From Apostichopus japonicus (taxonomy: Eukaryota; Echinodermata; Holothuroidea; Aspidochirotida; Stichopodidae): DNA of 64,000 nucleotides. A program made the translations under genes and the position numbers. Positions 14,601-29,600 of the stretch are shown here, in pieces. The notes under the pieces are model-generated. The model saw only the letters and a list, made by a program, of their open reading frames with translations. It did not search any database and had not been told where the DNA came from. Within the stretch, counting starts at the first letter, position 1; the number at the start of each line of letters is the position of its first letter. The stretch spans positions 4,623,264-4,687,263 of the forward strand of contig NC_092583.1 in assembly GCF_037975245.1 (NCBI RefSeq), given 5' to 3'.

Positions 14601-17600
14601 AGATGATGGAAGTCTCTCACGGAAAGATAAGTAAGTCGCTGTAAGAGGATGATAATTTGAACGTCATTCCTCAAAGGTGCTAAAATGTATTGCCTCATTA
14701 CTTGTCAATGACGCATGGATAATTACATTAAAATCTTATGAGGCATATGAATATTCTATGTAAGCATTGAAAGAAATGGGCTTATAACATTGTTTTATTA
14801 TGTTTTTTTTTTTGTTTTTTTGAGAAGACAGTGTGCACACAGCATCAAATGGCTTAACTTTTTTGACACTACTGTCACAATGGGTGGAAGGAATAAAAGT
14901 TGCTATTTCCGGTTCCACGAGAACGTCAGTGTTTCTATGAACACGGAAATAGACGTGTGCAAAATATGAGGATTTTAATCGCATAAGATGTAATTATCGG
15001 CAGAAATCTACTAAAGTAATTATCTCCAGAGGTCTGCTAACTTCTAAAAAAGTCAGATGTGAGCAGTTGCCAAGTCAGCCTAGGTTTGCAACACAGTCAA
15101 TTACTAGTAGAAGGACCTAGCGAAAATGGGCACGCCACCCCTCTCCAATTCACCCTCCCCCCTCGAGCCCCCTGCCCCTGGTACAAGCTTTCATTGCCAG
15201 GAAGTCAGGAATCTTTGTTTGATTCTTCCATAAAGTTAATACTAGCAAGCACATGCAACAATGATAGTATGGAAGGATACAGAAACCTAGCCATCATCTT
15301 TAGCTTATCTGATGGAGAAACAGCTGAGAAAAAGAATCTCGTGCTGATATTTTTTAAATCTATGACATCATAGTGTCGCTAGGATTTGAAACCATTTCTC
15401 CTCCATATTTTCAAGGTAAAGTATCCACATTTTGACAATGAAACCAATGCTATCATTTAGGTCATGTTGTAGGCCTCAACATTTTAGGTTCAGCATTCGC
15501 AAACCCATCTCCATAACAGAAAATAAGTGTTAAGATAAGATAAACTTTATTGCATCCGATAGGGAAATTACATGCTTGCAGATAAAACAGTAAGATATAA
15601 AAACGATACTATACAACAATAAGAGAACAAACAGTAGGACAATAAAAGCATAAGAAATGCTAATAACAAGGAACAGGAACAGATGGGCCGAAGCTCACAG
15701 AATGGCAAGGAATAAAAAGTATAAACAAATCACAAACGGTAAATATGATAAGAACCCAATGAAAGAAGGAAAGACAAAGGCAAGAGATTAGCGATTAAAA
15801 GATGCATTAAAAATTCTAACAGCTTGTCCCATGAAAGATGAGGGGTAACGATTAGTATGAGCCTTCGGAGGTCTCATCCTCCCACTACGAGGGATAATGC
15901 AATTATTTAATGGAGCGTGGAGAGGGTGATCGATATCCTTGAGAACTGAATGAAGCTTATCATTAACCCGACTATCAAAGACCTCGTCAACCATTGGCAA
16001 GCGTTTCCCAACAGCCCTACCTGCCCGTATAACAGTATCATCTAACACTTTCTTGGATGTCTTATTTATGTTACCAACCCAGGAAGTTATGCAGTATGAC
16101 CAAACACTACTAATAATAGAGTTGTAAAAAATGGATAAAATGTTCTGGTTCACGTCAAAAGAGACTAATTTCCTCAAGCAATACATTCGTGGTTTCAAAC
16201 GTTTGGCAACATACTCAACATGTGCATCCCACTTTAGCTGATCATCCATAACTACACCCAAATATTTGTACTCAGTTACCCTATCCACTGTCTTACTGTC
16301 AATGACCACAGGTTCGGGCACTATCTTGTTCGCTCTCCGGAAGTCTATAATGAGTTCCTTCGTCTTGCTGACGTTAAGATGGAGATAATTCCTGTCGCAT
16401 TCAGCAACAAAATTGGCAATTTGTTCACGGTAGATCCGGTCATCGTCATTTTTAATCCGGCCAACGAGAGCAGTGTCATCCGCGAACTTGATGAGCGGAC
16501 AGCTGAGGTCAGTGGAGCGTATTCCGGAGGTATACAGAGTGAATAGGAATGGTGCTAACACAGTGCCCTGTGGTGCTCCAGTGCTACATTCCATAATGTC
16601 AGATACAACATCACGACCGATACGTACAAATTGTGAGCGGTTAGTGAGATAGTCCAATACCCATCGAACCAAAGCATGTGGCACATCATCAGATCCAAGT
16701 AAAACGTTAGCTAAAATATGAGGTTGCATCGTATTAAAAGCAGATGAAAAGTCAAAGAACATGATGCGAGCGGAGACTTTACCAGATTTAGAGTCTTCGA
16801 GATGGGAGTATAATGTGTCCAATGTGAACAGGAGTGCATCGTCAGTGTTGCGTCCCTTCCTATATGCGAACTGGTGATCATCCATTAGGTTTACAGTTAG
16901 CCTTTTGATATACTGCAATATAAATCTTTCACATGATTTCATGGCTACGGAAGTGAGCGCCACCGGACGAAGATCATTCATGCTGGTGATAGTTGACTTT
17001 TTGGGCACCGGAATAATACAGGATTGTTTCCATAGGCGAGGGATGCACTGGGTCCTAAAGCACAAGTTGAAAATGTGGGTGAAGATATATGACAATTGAT
17101 GGTTACATAGTTTCAAAACTCGCGGTGAGAGTTTGTCCGGTCCAGCTGATTTTGATGCGTTCAGCCGGGAGAAATCTCGAAGTACATCATCCTCTGTTAT
17201 GGTTAGGAAAGGCGCGGACTCCCCGGAAGTTACTCTGAGAATACGTTCGATTTCATCCGTGAAATCGTGGCAATCGAACCGGTTATAAAATGAGTTCAGT
17301 TGATTGGCGTAGGTTTGGGAGTATTCTGGTAATGAGCCCTGCTTCGAGCTACTGTTAGTATAACCGCTCATCAAACGCATGCCGGTCCACACATCCCTAA
17401 TGTTGTTTGTTGTGAAATTATTTTCGATTTTCCGTTTTTAAGCATCTTTCTCTTGTTTGATTACAGAGTTAATCTCCTTCTGAATTAGCTTCAAGTCATA
17501 TTTAGAACCCGTCCTGAATATCAGTTTCTTCTTATTGATCAACTGTTTCACCCTTTTAGTAATCCATGGCTTGTTATTGGGGTAACATTTGACTTTCTTC

Positions 17601-20600
17601 GTGGGAATGATGGCGTCCTCACAAAATTTGATATAGGAGCTGACGGTGTCCGTTAATTCGTGAATATCATCGGCAGTGTCAACGAACATTTCCCAGTCCG
17701 TGCGATCAAAACAGTCTTGGAGTTGATCCAGGGCATCATCCGACCATTGTTTGATTGTAATTACCCGCGGCTTTTCACGCTGGACGACAGGCCTGTACTT
17801 TGGTAACAGGAGAACAAGGTCATGGTCGGCTTCACCAAGCTTAGTCAACTGGGATGATACATAAGCGTCTTTGACGTTGGTGTAACAAAGGTCCAGAGTC
17901 GATTCCCCCCTTGTTGGACAATTGACGTGTTGATAAAACCGTAATCCCGGGTGTTTCATTGATCCATGGTTGAAATCTCCATTAACCACAATAAGGGCAT
18001 CAGGGGCTTTAGCTTCAAAATCTTGAATGGCCTTAATCAACTCAGCACTACCCGCCTTGGCAACGGACTTGTCCGGTATGTAAACAGTACAGACTAAAAC
18101 GTGTGAGAACTCCCGCGGTAGATAAAATGGCCGTACAGAAACAGTTAACATTTCCAGGTGGGGGGTGCAAACATAGTCCTTTCTGTACACATTATTTGGG
18201 TGACACCACTTCTGGTTGACGTAAACACACACACCTCCCCCACTGCATTTACCAGCCGCTTCCAAATCCCTGTCACCACGTACCAGTTGGAATCCGTCGA
18301 TGTTAACATGATCGTCACTATGGTTACCTGTCAACCATGTCTCTGTGAACGACACAATACAAGTATTCCTGAAGTCCGACAAATATCTCACACTCGCACA
18401 AAGTTCATCCATCTTGTTGCTGAGAGACTGAACATTTCCCATTATGATTGAGGGTAAATAAGGCCGGTTCTTACACCGACTATTCCTTCGTTTGACACCC
18501 CCTGCTTTCCCACGCTTTCGTCGCCTCATCTCTTTTGGTAATCGCATATCTGGTAGTCCTGTACCGACTGCACATCTAGTACCGATTGCGCGAAGTTCCG
18601 ATGGAGTGTAATAGAAGACTGTCCGGTGGCCATTATGAAAAACCTCGCCATTTCCGTGGGAAACGATACAAACAGTCAAAAACACAACCAACAAAACGAT
18701 AAACATCCACTTAGAGCACATATTGACAGCATTCGGTGGATAAAACAGCGACAATAGAACGATGAAACATGGAATTTGAGAGGAAACTGCAAGCTGTGTC
18801 GCCACGCGAGCAGCGCCACAGAACAGAAAAATAACAGAACATAACAGAAAATAAGTGTTGTAATCAATAAAGTAAAATGTTAAATAAAATGGAGCACACA
18901 TGGCTATTTAGACTCAATCAAGTCTTCAGAGCCTTTTGTTTGGAAACTGCCCAGCACATAAGGTTACGTACCATGCAGAATGCTGCAGAACTCCCCCCCC
19001 CCCCAGCATCCAACAACAACGAAAAATGACTGTGAAATTATCAAGAAATATTGGAAGAAAAACAAAATGTTGCATGTGACATACCATATATTAATTACTC
19101 TTAATGTCAGACGACTAACAAAAAACTGTCTCTCTCCGATAAATACTAATCTATGCTTTTACTCATGTTTACTCATATTTCTTCTGATGCGAGGTATTCC
19201 TTTCATCGGTTTGACAGATTATTTGAGTAGATTTTCTGTAATTTTCTCATCAAAAAATGTAGTAACAACTTTGTTAAGATGATTAGAGACATTACTTGGA
19301 AAAAATGAAATATAGAACCATCAAATTTGGAGAAAATAATTTATGGCTAATAGGTTTTAGTCTTCATTTTGTTTAAAGAGGAAGAAAGGTAAGATATTGA
19401 TATGGAAAAAATTAATGAAGAAAATAATAAAACATATATGGAAACGCTGCAGCATTTAGTGTTTCGTATGCATGATGGCTAATGGGATAGGAATAAAAGC
19501 TCAGTAGGATTAGCTTTTAGAAACAGGCATAATGTGATGTAGAAATAAAATATTGTAAATATTATAATAAAAGTAGAAATGTGATGTGTTTGGGGTGGGG
19601 TTATGTTTTGACATATTTTACAAAGCATCTCAGATGTGAGTACATTTGGTAGTTTAAGAATGAGTTATAGGAAGAGTTATTTATAGCATCATCAATAAAA
19701 TATCACATTTACATCTGTTTTTAGTCGATAGGAAGTGCATCTGTTTATTAGTTTGAAATTAATTGGATATTTTTATTTCCATATTTGCAAAAATACAAGT
19801 AGGCTACAATATAAATTATACAAAGAAAATTGAAACTGAAAAGCAAACAAGTTTACAATTAACTATTTTGAAAGAAACACAGAGGAGAATTAGCAGGAAC
19901 CATTGCTTTATGGTCAAGGAAAGTAACGTTTGCGTGTTATATTCTAGTTTTGCATCTCCTACTGTGCAAAGTATTTCAGACTGTATATATTAGTTTAGAT
20001 ATTTCTGTTGAAAATATCAATACATTATTTAACAAGCTAGATGTGGGGAAGAACTGAGGAATTAAATGCTGTTTCATAGAGCAGTTCCCCCTTTGCGAAG
20101 AAACAAAACGCAAAGTAGATTAAAAAAAAAACAGCGTTATGAATCATAACCCACAGAATCCAAGCGAAAACTATGTCACTGGTTTTGTCATATTAAAGTC
20201 TCAGAAATGTGTTGAGAACATAAATCTGATTAATTTCATTTGTGTCATGTTATGACTGCTCAAATTGATCCTGCTTGGGATTGTTATCTCATCCTGTATG
20301 TCACATTACTATATGCATCGCTGGCTAAGTTTTGTATTTGGAGACTTATCTTCAGATAGAGGAGCAAAAGTATCATCTACTATTAGCTTAAATATTTAAA
20401 GGAAGTGTACTTAGATATTTCCCATCAGTCAAATACATGAGCATGAAGTAAGTGCTATAGGGGAGCTTAAAAGTGCCATCAAGATAAGAATATGTAAATT
20501 CCACCGAACAGTTGACTATTTTATCAGAAAATTATTCTGATAGCAAGAATATATCTTGTCAAAAAATAGAAAAAAAGATAAATTGTTTAAGTTGTGGTAT

Positions 20601-23600
20601 CAAGTCATTCAACAAGTTTTTGATTTAAAATATTAAATTCTTGACTGTTTTCCAAATAAAGAATTTGACAGTTATCTGAAAAAAAAATGATGAACTTGAC
20701 ATTTCAACAACTTTCTGCAAAATGTCAACTCATCTGGGGTTAGATTTTCTTATCATGATTGCACTTAAAAGCAACTGTAGATCTATTTACCACATCAATT
20801 GTTAAAAAACTCTTTAGACATTCCTGTTACTTTCCAAAGAAATAGGGTGATAAAACACAGACGAAAACAAACATCACATTCAACTAGCAGACACAGCCAG
20901 GTATATAACCTAATTCACATGGAATACCCTCGGCAGAAGTTGTTATTGTCCTCAAGTGTTTAGTCTCAAATGACAATTGGCTGCTACGTTTTGGTTGCAG
21001 AGATATGCCTTGATATACTAATAAAGCAGTGCTCTACTTACATGAGTGGCGACATGTGCATCTGCTGGGGCACAATAGGGTTGTGTAACGTTAGCAATGA
21101 AATACTATCGGTTGTTGCTATTACCACATAGAGTCATATTGTCCTTTAAAAGGATTACGTTAAATAACATGTCAGTGTTGTTATGTCATAGTTAGATTTG
21201 TGAAAATGTTTTGGTCTTATCAGATGTTCACCATTTAAAATATCTATGCCACGTCTCTGATGTGCCTTCAAGATTGAATCGATAATAATGTCGACTCCTC
21301 AGTCTGTATCTGATTGGTAAAAATGTATCCATTTTGTTTTAACGAAATTCTAATAACTGTACCAAAATATGTTCTTGTAACTTCACATAAACATCATGTA
21401 TGGCATCCATGGACAACATTAAATAGTCCTTGACACATTTACTCTCATATTTCAGGTCATCGTGTCTTGTCTTTCCTGTTTACATATGCATTCTTTCCGG
21501 GGAGCTGATTTAATGGACTGTGGCCTCAAGTTGGAAGCCTAGTTAATACTTTGATACGACCCTCTGATATCTTAGGCATTATTTCTCTAAAACTATAAGT
21601 GGGATGGGGAAAGAAATGTGAACATAAAGTATATGATTTTATTGTTTTTTAGTGTATGAAGCATGACCCTTTGACATTCTTTCAAAAGTAAGAACAAGTT
21701 CCTTCACAAGCCTTGAATAAACTCCTTCTCAGACACATTATTAATTCAGAGTTTTCATATATGTAGGTTTACTAAGACCTCAAATGATTCTAGGATGAAT
21801 CATTAAGAATGATCCATGATTGTTTTAGTGAAAAGAATAACTATTTATCATTACCTTTAAACTATCAAAGCTTTTAAGGTTAGATTTCACATCACGATCG
21901 TTGTTGTAAATATTTCTCTAATTACTTTTTAATTAATCCTAGATGAGAGAAGACAGTATATGTCACTTCCAAGACCGGGGGTAAGTATTCATGGTTGATA
22001 ATACCGCTAACATTAGGGTATTACAGTATGTGTTATAATGATAAGATGCATAAAGTCCTCAAAAGTCTGTGGAATGAGTTATACCTGATATGACCTAACC
22101 TAACAGGTAAAACATGTGGCAGATTTGGCCTAATGTTATATTAATAGGGTAACTTACTTTCTGATAGTGGTATGGAACATTTGCTTGTTATGTAATATGA
22201 TAACTTGCGATTAATGAATTTCGAGACTAATTCAGCTATTTAATTTGGTTTTGCTATAATCGTCCAAGCCTATGGATTAAATTTAATATTAACACAGTGG
22301 ATGATAGAAACCCGATTGGCTTGATTAATAGTTTCTAAAGTAACAAAATCAGGAAACTAACTTGACTGGCTCTTCTAATCTCCAGACACTCAGTTAATAA
22401 TAGCTTTTCCAATTTTTTGTTTTTGTTAAATGATATTTTCGATGAAAAGTGAACATGGAACTGCATATTTCATAATATATAGTGCTCAAGTTTCCATTTT
22501 CCTGTGTTAACAGAGCTTTTTGTGGTTTGACGATGTAAGTAATTCTGTCTTTAGCTTTTCATCACCTTTTTTCCTTCTTTTCTCATCTAATATCTATAAA
22601 ACTTTTATGCTCCATCTTTCAGTTTGAGGAACTCTTAAATAGAAAAACAGCCTTTCCTCTGTCTACTTTCATCCAAATTAAAGCTACATTTTGTATTGAA
22701 TTTATCTAGAAATTTGATGGTACACACCCAACCAATAAAGAGTATATAATCTGTTAGCATAGTCTTACCAAAATTCGGTGAGAGAGTCTTGAAATTTTAT
22801 AGGTTTGTAAATGAAACAGATTTCATCACATCACCTGTTTAGAATGCAAAGTTTTCACATTGAGAACTCTCTGTTAGGTAGGTGGGAGGGCAATCGTACG
22901 TGAATATTCACGACTTGATCGAAATGTTTTGAAGTTACAACACAACACAAAATGCAGCTGAAGTCTTCTCATGGTGGTGTGTTTCTCTGGGAGAAACAAT
23001 CCAATTTGCTTTCTCCTTCTCCTTTATACTGTGATTGACTTAAAAAGTACATAAACTTGATAAAGTGAAGTACTTTATGAATTGCAACAAGGTTCGAGAT
23101 TGCATTAATGTGTTTGTTAGCTCATGGTTTGTTTATGTCTAAGACTCAACATTTTGTTTGTTCGAGTTTGCAGTGGTAATGATGCCATGTTGCTTCTGTG
23201 AATTCAAATTTTAATGGGATCCTGTACATTCTACGAAGTAAATAAGAATCATGTTAACTGGGTCGGCAGCTTCAATAGTTTCCGCACACCCAGTGGCTAT
23301 TTTCCAATTAACTGGGTGTACAACATCGGATTTTTTATTTACTTTCAATGATTTCAACATAGTTCAACAAAGAACTGCTTGTACCATTTTTATGGCAAAC
23401 TATAAAAAAAAAATTAAAAAATGTTGGTGCAAAAGAATTATCTGGGTGGGCAATATAATGAATTGGATGGGCAATTGCCCACCCGCTTAGTGTGTTATTT
23501 ACTTCCCTGTGTACATTTGAAGTTAACAGGTTTCCATTGGCATCTTGACACCTTGCTCGGAAACAGTTTGTGGTGAAAAAACACACTGTTAGTTGTACTA

Positions 23601-26600
23601 CAAAAAGCTTTTGTGATGTGATGTTACACTTGTATCCTGTTAAGAGTTACCTTAATACTATTTAATAGTACCTTTGCTGTGTGGTTTTTACAAGGCAATT
23701 CCACGTTTTCAAGTGCCTCGTTGATGACAATCGACCATATTGAGGAAGAGATCGTTTCAATTGATTGTGTGCTTTGTATGAATTGGCATCCTGTTTGAGT
23801 AATCTTCATACTGTGAAAATTGTGTTATTTGCATGGTTGCAGAGGGCAACAACATGTTTTTTTTTCTTTTTTTTCAAGATCCAAACCATATTAAGGAAAG
23901 AATCATGTCAAATTATTGTCTGGTTTAAGTGATGAAACATGAACTATTGTTGTAGTGATACCGTGGTAAATTTGTGTGGCCCGTTTGTGTTGATTTGCAC
24001 TATGGAAACTGACATGGAAGTTGGCATCATAGTAGTTGGTTTGTAGACTATGAGTCCTATCCAAAGCTGAATGGTGACTTAACATGAAATGTCAATTATA
24101 CCTTCTCACTTTTACACAAGTGGCTCTCTGGAGCCACCTCCAAACATCCTAAACATTACAACCTACAAATTCTTGTTCTTATCTACACACGTTATTACTA
24201 CTGTATGTTAATGCTACCACACAGATCATAGCTTAACCAAAATTTACATCACATTAGATTGAACTTCCATAAGGTTGCACTATGCTCTCTGTTTGAAGAG
24301 TTTACTAACATTGACGGAAGCCATCTCACCACTTACATGGTTGTGTAAGAGGTACAGGACTTGGTAAACATTTACATCATTTGTTGATATGGGTGAATCG
24401 ATACAACAGTGGAAAAGTGTAGAAATCTTTATTTTGAGGGTGGTAGCAGCCTATCCTTAGCGATAAATTAAATCATTTCTCTTTGTTTTGTTCATTATTT
24501 GGGAGGTACAGTTTTTTTAAACAAATCTTCAGACCAGCGCTGAAATCAATCTTTCTTGTCATGAGGGGGCAGGTTTTATTCATTGGTACTTTCTTTGCAT
24601 CAAATCATTAAAACTTGGAGGAACAAGATGTCCGTACTTGAAGACTAACAAATAAATATAATGTGGGTGAAAAAGCTGTGTACTAACCTTTTTGGTTTCT
24701 TAATACCTGAATTTTGTTTTTGCTGTCTTCCTATAATTTTTGTTTTTTCTTGCAATTTCGCTTTCAGCAGATCATAGTTGATATCTTTTTTTTTCTCTTT
24801 TCTTTCAATATCAAGTTTTATTGCGTCTATATGACAAATTTTGTAATCAGCAATGATCAGCAATATTCTTGCAAAAAGTTTTCTGCATATTCTAAATACC
24901 TATGAAATAAAAAAAATTAAAAAAAGAGTACCAAAAGGCACCCAGTATTAAAATGTTTATTGATCATTATAAAAGTAACTGAAAATTACAGATTTTTCAT
25001 TAATAAAATTGCTGTACAAATTCCCATGACACACTATGTTTCAAGTTTGACGATACAGACAGCATTGTTAGAGGGAATGCAGCATTGATTGTCAAGGTAA
25101 TTGAGGAAATTTTTTACATTCCTTCATAGCATATTTTTACCTCCCAAAGTTTGAATGTGGCTTTAGACGACTGTAAAACCCAGTCACTTGATTGGACTAT
25201 TAACGAAGAACACTATATTTACCAATGCCAGCCGCTGCTATATGTGGAATACACGAAGCATTATATCAATGTTTGATTCTCATAAATCTATTAATGACAT
25301 AGCAGGCCTCTGCAATTTTTGATTGTAAACAACATTAGCATCTTTCATTGCACCTCAAAAGGTTTTAGTTTGTGAAAATTTCTAGGGAGCAGTTGTAACA
25401 TGTCTCCACCCTGTAAGTTAAGTCACAGTAATGTATAACAGGAGCTATTGAGTTTTGTGTGAATTATCAGGTTTACTGGATTTACATGCCCATGTATAGC
25501 ATTTACCTGTAGCAACAGAGATGACCTCAAGAGCTTTTTTTTATTTTTTAATATTTTTTTATTATATTTTTAATATTTTTTTTAGTTCATAGCGTGTTAT
25601 GTTGTTTGATCTGAAGTTTGAAAATTTATTTGTTTTATCAAATATTAGATTCAATGTCTGTGGGACCAGATTTGTGTATAAACGTTCTGGATCAAAGAGA
25701 GCTGAAAGCTATTCATGAACTGAATATCGTCTGTAATACAAAAGGAAATTTATCAATGTGTTCAACAGTTTTTGAGACTAGTCTATACCACTTCTATGAA
25801 TATCTGAGGTTCGTTAACGCCAGATATTTTGTTTAGGAGGAGGCTACGAAAGGGTTTTATTTCTGTCCTAGCTGGCACACTGGCACTCAGACGGAACTAA
25901 AGCCGAACTTGAACTGTGAAAGACATCTGGCATGGTTAGACTTAAATTGGTGGCAGCAGAGTGAAAAGTTTAAAGGAGCTTATTATACAAACAAAATTTT
26001 TTTTTAAATTGTGAAAAATTTTCTTAGAGGAGAAAGCAAATCTAACGATCATCCTTAGGCAATATGATAGACATGTTGGTGTCTTTTATTGATTTATATA
26101 TTTATTTAGCTAATCTTCTTTCTCTCTCTATTTTTGATGTTGTTTATGTTGTTTATGTTTGTCTTTATCTGTGACCTAATTACCTTTGTATAAAGCTTAT
26201 TTCATACCACATTAACTGGATTTATAACAAAATAATCTGTTTTTTTTTTCCCACACATTTTACAGATTTTTTGTATTTTTATGTTTATTTATTGTGTCTT
26301 ATTTTAGAGGCGGAGTAAACATTGGGAAACATTGTTTCAGCTGTTAAACGACTTGAGAATCCTGAGAAATGTAAACACATCTGTTGCATTGTGGCTGTTT
26401 GTCTTCTAGATTCCTGATCTCTCGATGTTTCTTCCTTACACACACTCTCTCTCTCAGATATAGAGTACTTTGAGATGACGCAGAGCATAGCCAATAGCAG
26501 ATGTTATCGTCACCCTAGCCTCTCATTCTTGTTGTAGAGCCTCTCTCTCTCCTATTATGCATACGTTCACAGTATCAAACCCTCACTTACCTGTCCTCAC

Positions 26601-29600
26601 AGAACCATCGCACTCTTGCACCCCTCGTCTAACTCAGAGTATAAATTACCCAGTGCCAACCCGACATGAGTGTGTCTCCCTACATTTGGTAGATTCTTTC
26701 TTCGACCAATTTTCCTCGTGAGGAATTATATTTTGGGTTGGATTGATTAAAGAGAGGGGAGTGGTGTTGTAAGGACTTGGCCAAGAAACAAACATAAAAC
26801 TTGCAAGATGGGGGGAAGTATTCCCCCTCACTTAGTGGGTTGATCTTCTTGGATTTACACCCTTATTTTACCCCACAGGGCTCCACAAACTCCCATTTAT
26901 ATCTCTTCTTCTTTAGTTTTAGATGAATCTGCTGCTCCTTGATTCATTGCTAGTTTCTTCATCCAAGCATCTGGACATTTTCTCTCTCTTTCTTCTTTTC
27001 CAAACTGACACCAAAAATTAAGCAATGGTTTGGTATTGAACACCATGCGTGGTCACAGCCACCATTGCTTTTGGAACATTTTGTGTGTGTGTGTGTAAGG
27101 GAAGGCTGGGAGAGTGTGGGGAGGGGGAGATTAATGGGTGTATGGTGTCTAACTATATATCCTTCTTTTATGGTCAAGTTGAGTCACACATAGGTTGTCA
27201 CCATGTTTTTAGGAGTGGAGGGTGGAGTGTGAGAGAGGGCAAAGTTTGAGGCATTCAAGAAATAGTTGTAATTACAATGAGTTAAAATAAGTCATGCCAT
27301 AAATAATGAAACTCACTCTGGGTTCAAGAATATTTGTAACATGATGACATTCAGTTTGCACAAATTGACAATTTGACAATTTCTATAGGATGTAGTGAGA
27401 TCTGGGAAAGGAGGGAGGGGGGAGGGGAAAAATTTAATCCAGTGATAAATGTGGACAACTTTATTGTAGATGAAGCTGATAAAAGTGGGAATTGGAGGGG
27501 GCAGGTGGAGGGGGCAGGGGGCAGGAGGAGGGGCAGGGTTGAAATAACACTTTATGTATTGTAGAGATTTATAATAAACAAGTTGTTGAATGTAACATAT
27601 TGGTGGGAGAACAGGATTGTGAACATAATAAGAACAATGACTTAGAAAATTATAAAAATTCCTGTCAAAAAATTGCTTTTAACAGTAAAAACAGTCAAGA
27701 AAAAGTTCAGGTGGCCTTAAATGATAACATGTAAATTTGTGACTTTAATATAAAAAGAGGCGTCTGTACCCCAAGACAAGTTCATAGTGTGAATCTTTGC
27801 TTTAATACTATTCTCTCTGAAAATATAGGTTTGGAAAATTAGTATAAACATGCTCATTTACTTACTTCTTTAAGTTAGTATACTTTTATTTCATTTGACA
27901 TACAAGGCATGATCTGTCAATTCATTTTTCACATTCATTTTTCTATCTATCTTTAATTTCTGTTTTAATAGCTGTCAATAGAATGGACTCCTTCCCTTTC
28001 CTCTTTGTGTATTCTGTTAGTCACAGCAAACATCCTATTGTCAAATCCTGCCTCTGTTTTTTCTTATCCCCTCATATTTGTCGAACCTATTTTGTTAAAT
28101 TCTGTTTTTCTTAGTTTACCACTAAATTTTTTCAAGGATTTCTTTGAAAATTTCATACATAGATGAAATAAGTGTTTGAAGTAGTCTAGCTTTAGTAGTC
28201 TTTTGCCAATTAAAATGATCTTTTTTGCCAGCTTTTTTGTAAATATCAACTTAATAAAACAAAGACGTTCCTTGAGCATGGGATGATTTAAGCTTAATTA
28301 CTGAAGAGACTTAAAAGTTTTGGGAATCGTACAATAGAATCATGGCTGAACATAAGCAGTGTGTCAAGTTTGTATGGAGATTGTTGGGGGGATGGGGGCA
28401 GGGGTGAGGTATGGAGGGGCAGGGGGATGAGGGATGGGTGAAGTGGACAGGCATTGGTGTTAGATTGTAGGCTAAGTCTCCTCTTACTATCCTGTTAGGG
28501 GTCAGGGGTCATAGACCTGAAATGCCAATTTGTTTTGTGATACCACCCAAAAGAATTTGAACTTTTTTTCTCAAACTGTGATTTCAATGTGTGATAAATG
28601 ATGAGTCATGAAGTGTTGAGGGTCTTTGTAATTTGTTTTTTACACTCCCTTTTATTCAGATATATTTACCCTTATGGTGTAACACATATCATAATGACCA
28701 GAGAGATTTAATTGACCAAAGAATAATTCATTTGAAGTAGCAATAAATGTAATCGATTACCTTTTAATGGACTCTCAAGTGCAACATGTATTTCACTTTC
28801 AACAAATTAGTTGGATTTCACAAAATTGCACAAAAATATCCCCCCTTCCAAACATATACACAGTTTGTCTTGAATCCGTTATTCTGTGAAAACGCTAAAA
28901 GGTAGTTTATATTCTTACTGAGATTGGTCAAAATGGTATAACATTAGGCTCCTTATTTACAAACTTTTTACTGTAATTTAAGTCCCAATTCTTGTATGCA
29001 AAGTAGACTAGTTGTTGGTCTAATCTTTTAAGTGTTGATGTTTCCTCAAAGTTTCGAGACAAAACCTGTTGTGACATTCATGTAAGAAATTAAGCATTTC
29101 TTTAGTGCTTCGGAGTATTTAAATTGCAAGAGACCGGTTGTGGATAAATGTAGCTAACAGACTTACAACACAAATGAAAAGGCATACATACCAAGAAATT
29201 TTCCCTTCCATGCATGAAATATACTCCATTGCAAGCAAGATAAGAATTGCATATCTACAAAGAGCAGTATTTATGAAGGAATAACTAAATCAGAATTATG
29301 CAAATTATGAAAAAAAATGAATGCAAAATAAGAAAGAAAAGAAACAGCAATTAATGCTCGCAAGAAAAAATGATGTGGTTATCCCTCCATTATAATTTAT
29401 AATTTAATTTAATTATAATTATAATTTCAAGTGTTTTATGTATTAAAGTCTGCTGATCCATAAGTATGAGGTGGGGTGGCTGGAAGATTTTAACTATTAA
29501 TCCCTCCGTTATTTTAGGACATTTTTTGGGAGAAACAAGCGTTTCTGACAATGACTGTGCTGCTGGTCACAGCACTCACTAATTAATACATATTAATGAC

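Larger units (their letters stand above)
15532..18839 (-). mobile_element. near full-length LINE (single endonuclease-RT ORF)
   Basis: A 3.3-kb non-LTR retrotransposon in antisense orientation within a catulin intron. It is bounded by a perfect 20-base target-site duplication, CATAACAGAAAATAAGTGTT, at 15512-15531 and 18840-18859. The 3' end on the minus strand is a short TTATCTTATCTT tail typical of CR1/L2/Rex-group elements rather than poly(A). The order is a short 5' leader, one large frame 18721-15788 with apurinic endonuclease then reverse transcriptase, and about 250 bases of 3' UTR. One in-frame stop breaks the frame. Clade assignment (CR1/L2/Rex1-like) is inferred from motif style only. 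Confidence 0.93.
14631..21942 (+). other. alpha-catulin intron hosting a LINE
   Basis: About 7.3 kb. The antisense LINE occupies 15532-18839. The rest (14631-15511 and 18860-21942) is AT-rich with a C-run near 18991-19002. I see no further gene or recognisable element. Confidence 0.6.

Noticed and set aside
18722-18901. Upstream extension of the LINE frame to the ATG at 18901
   Set aside because: The target-site duplication at 18840-18859 shows that the sequence beyond 18839 is host DNA.
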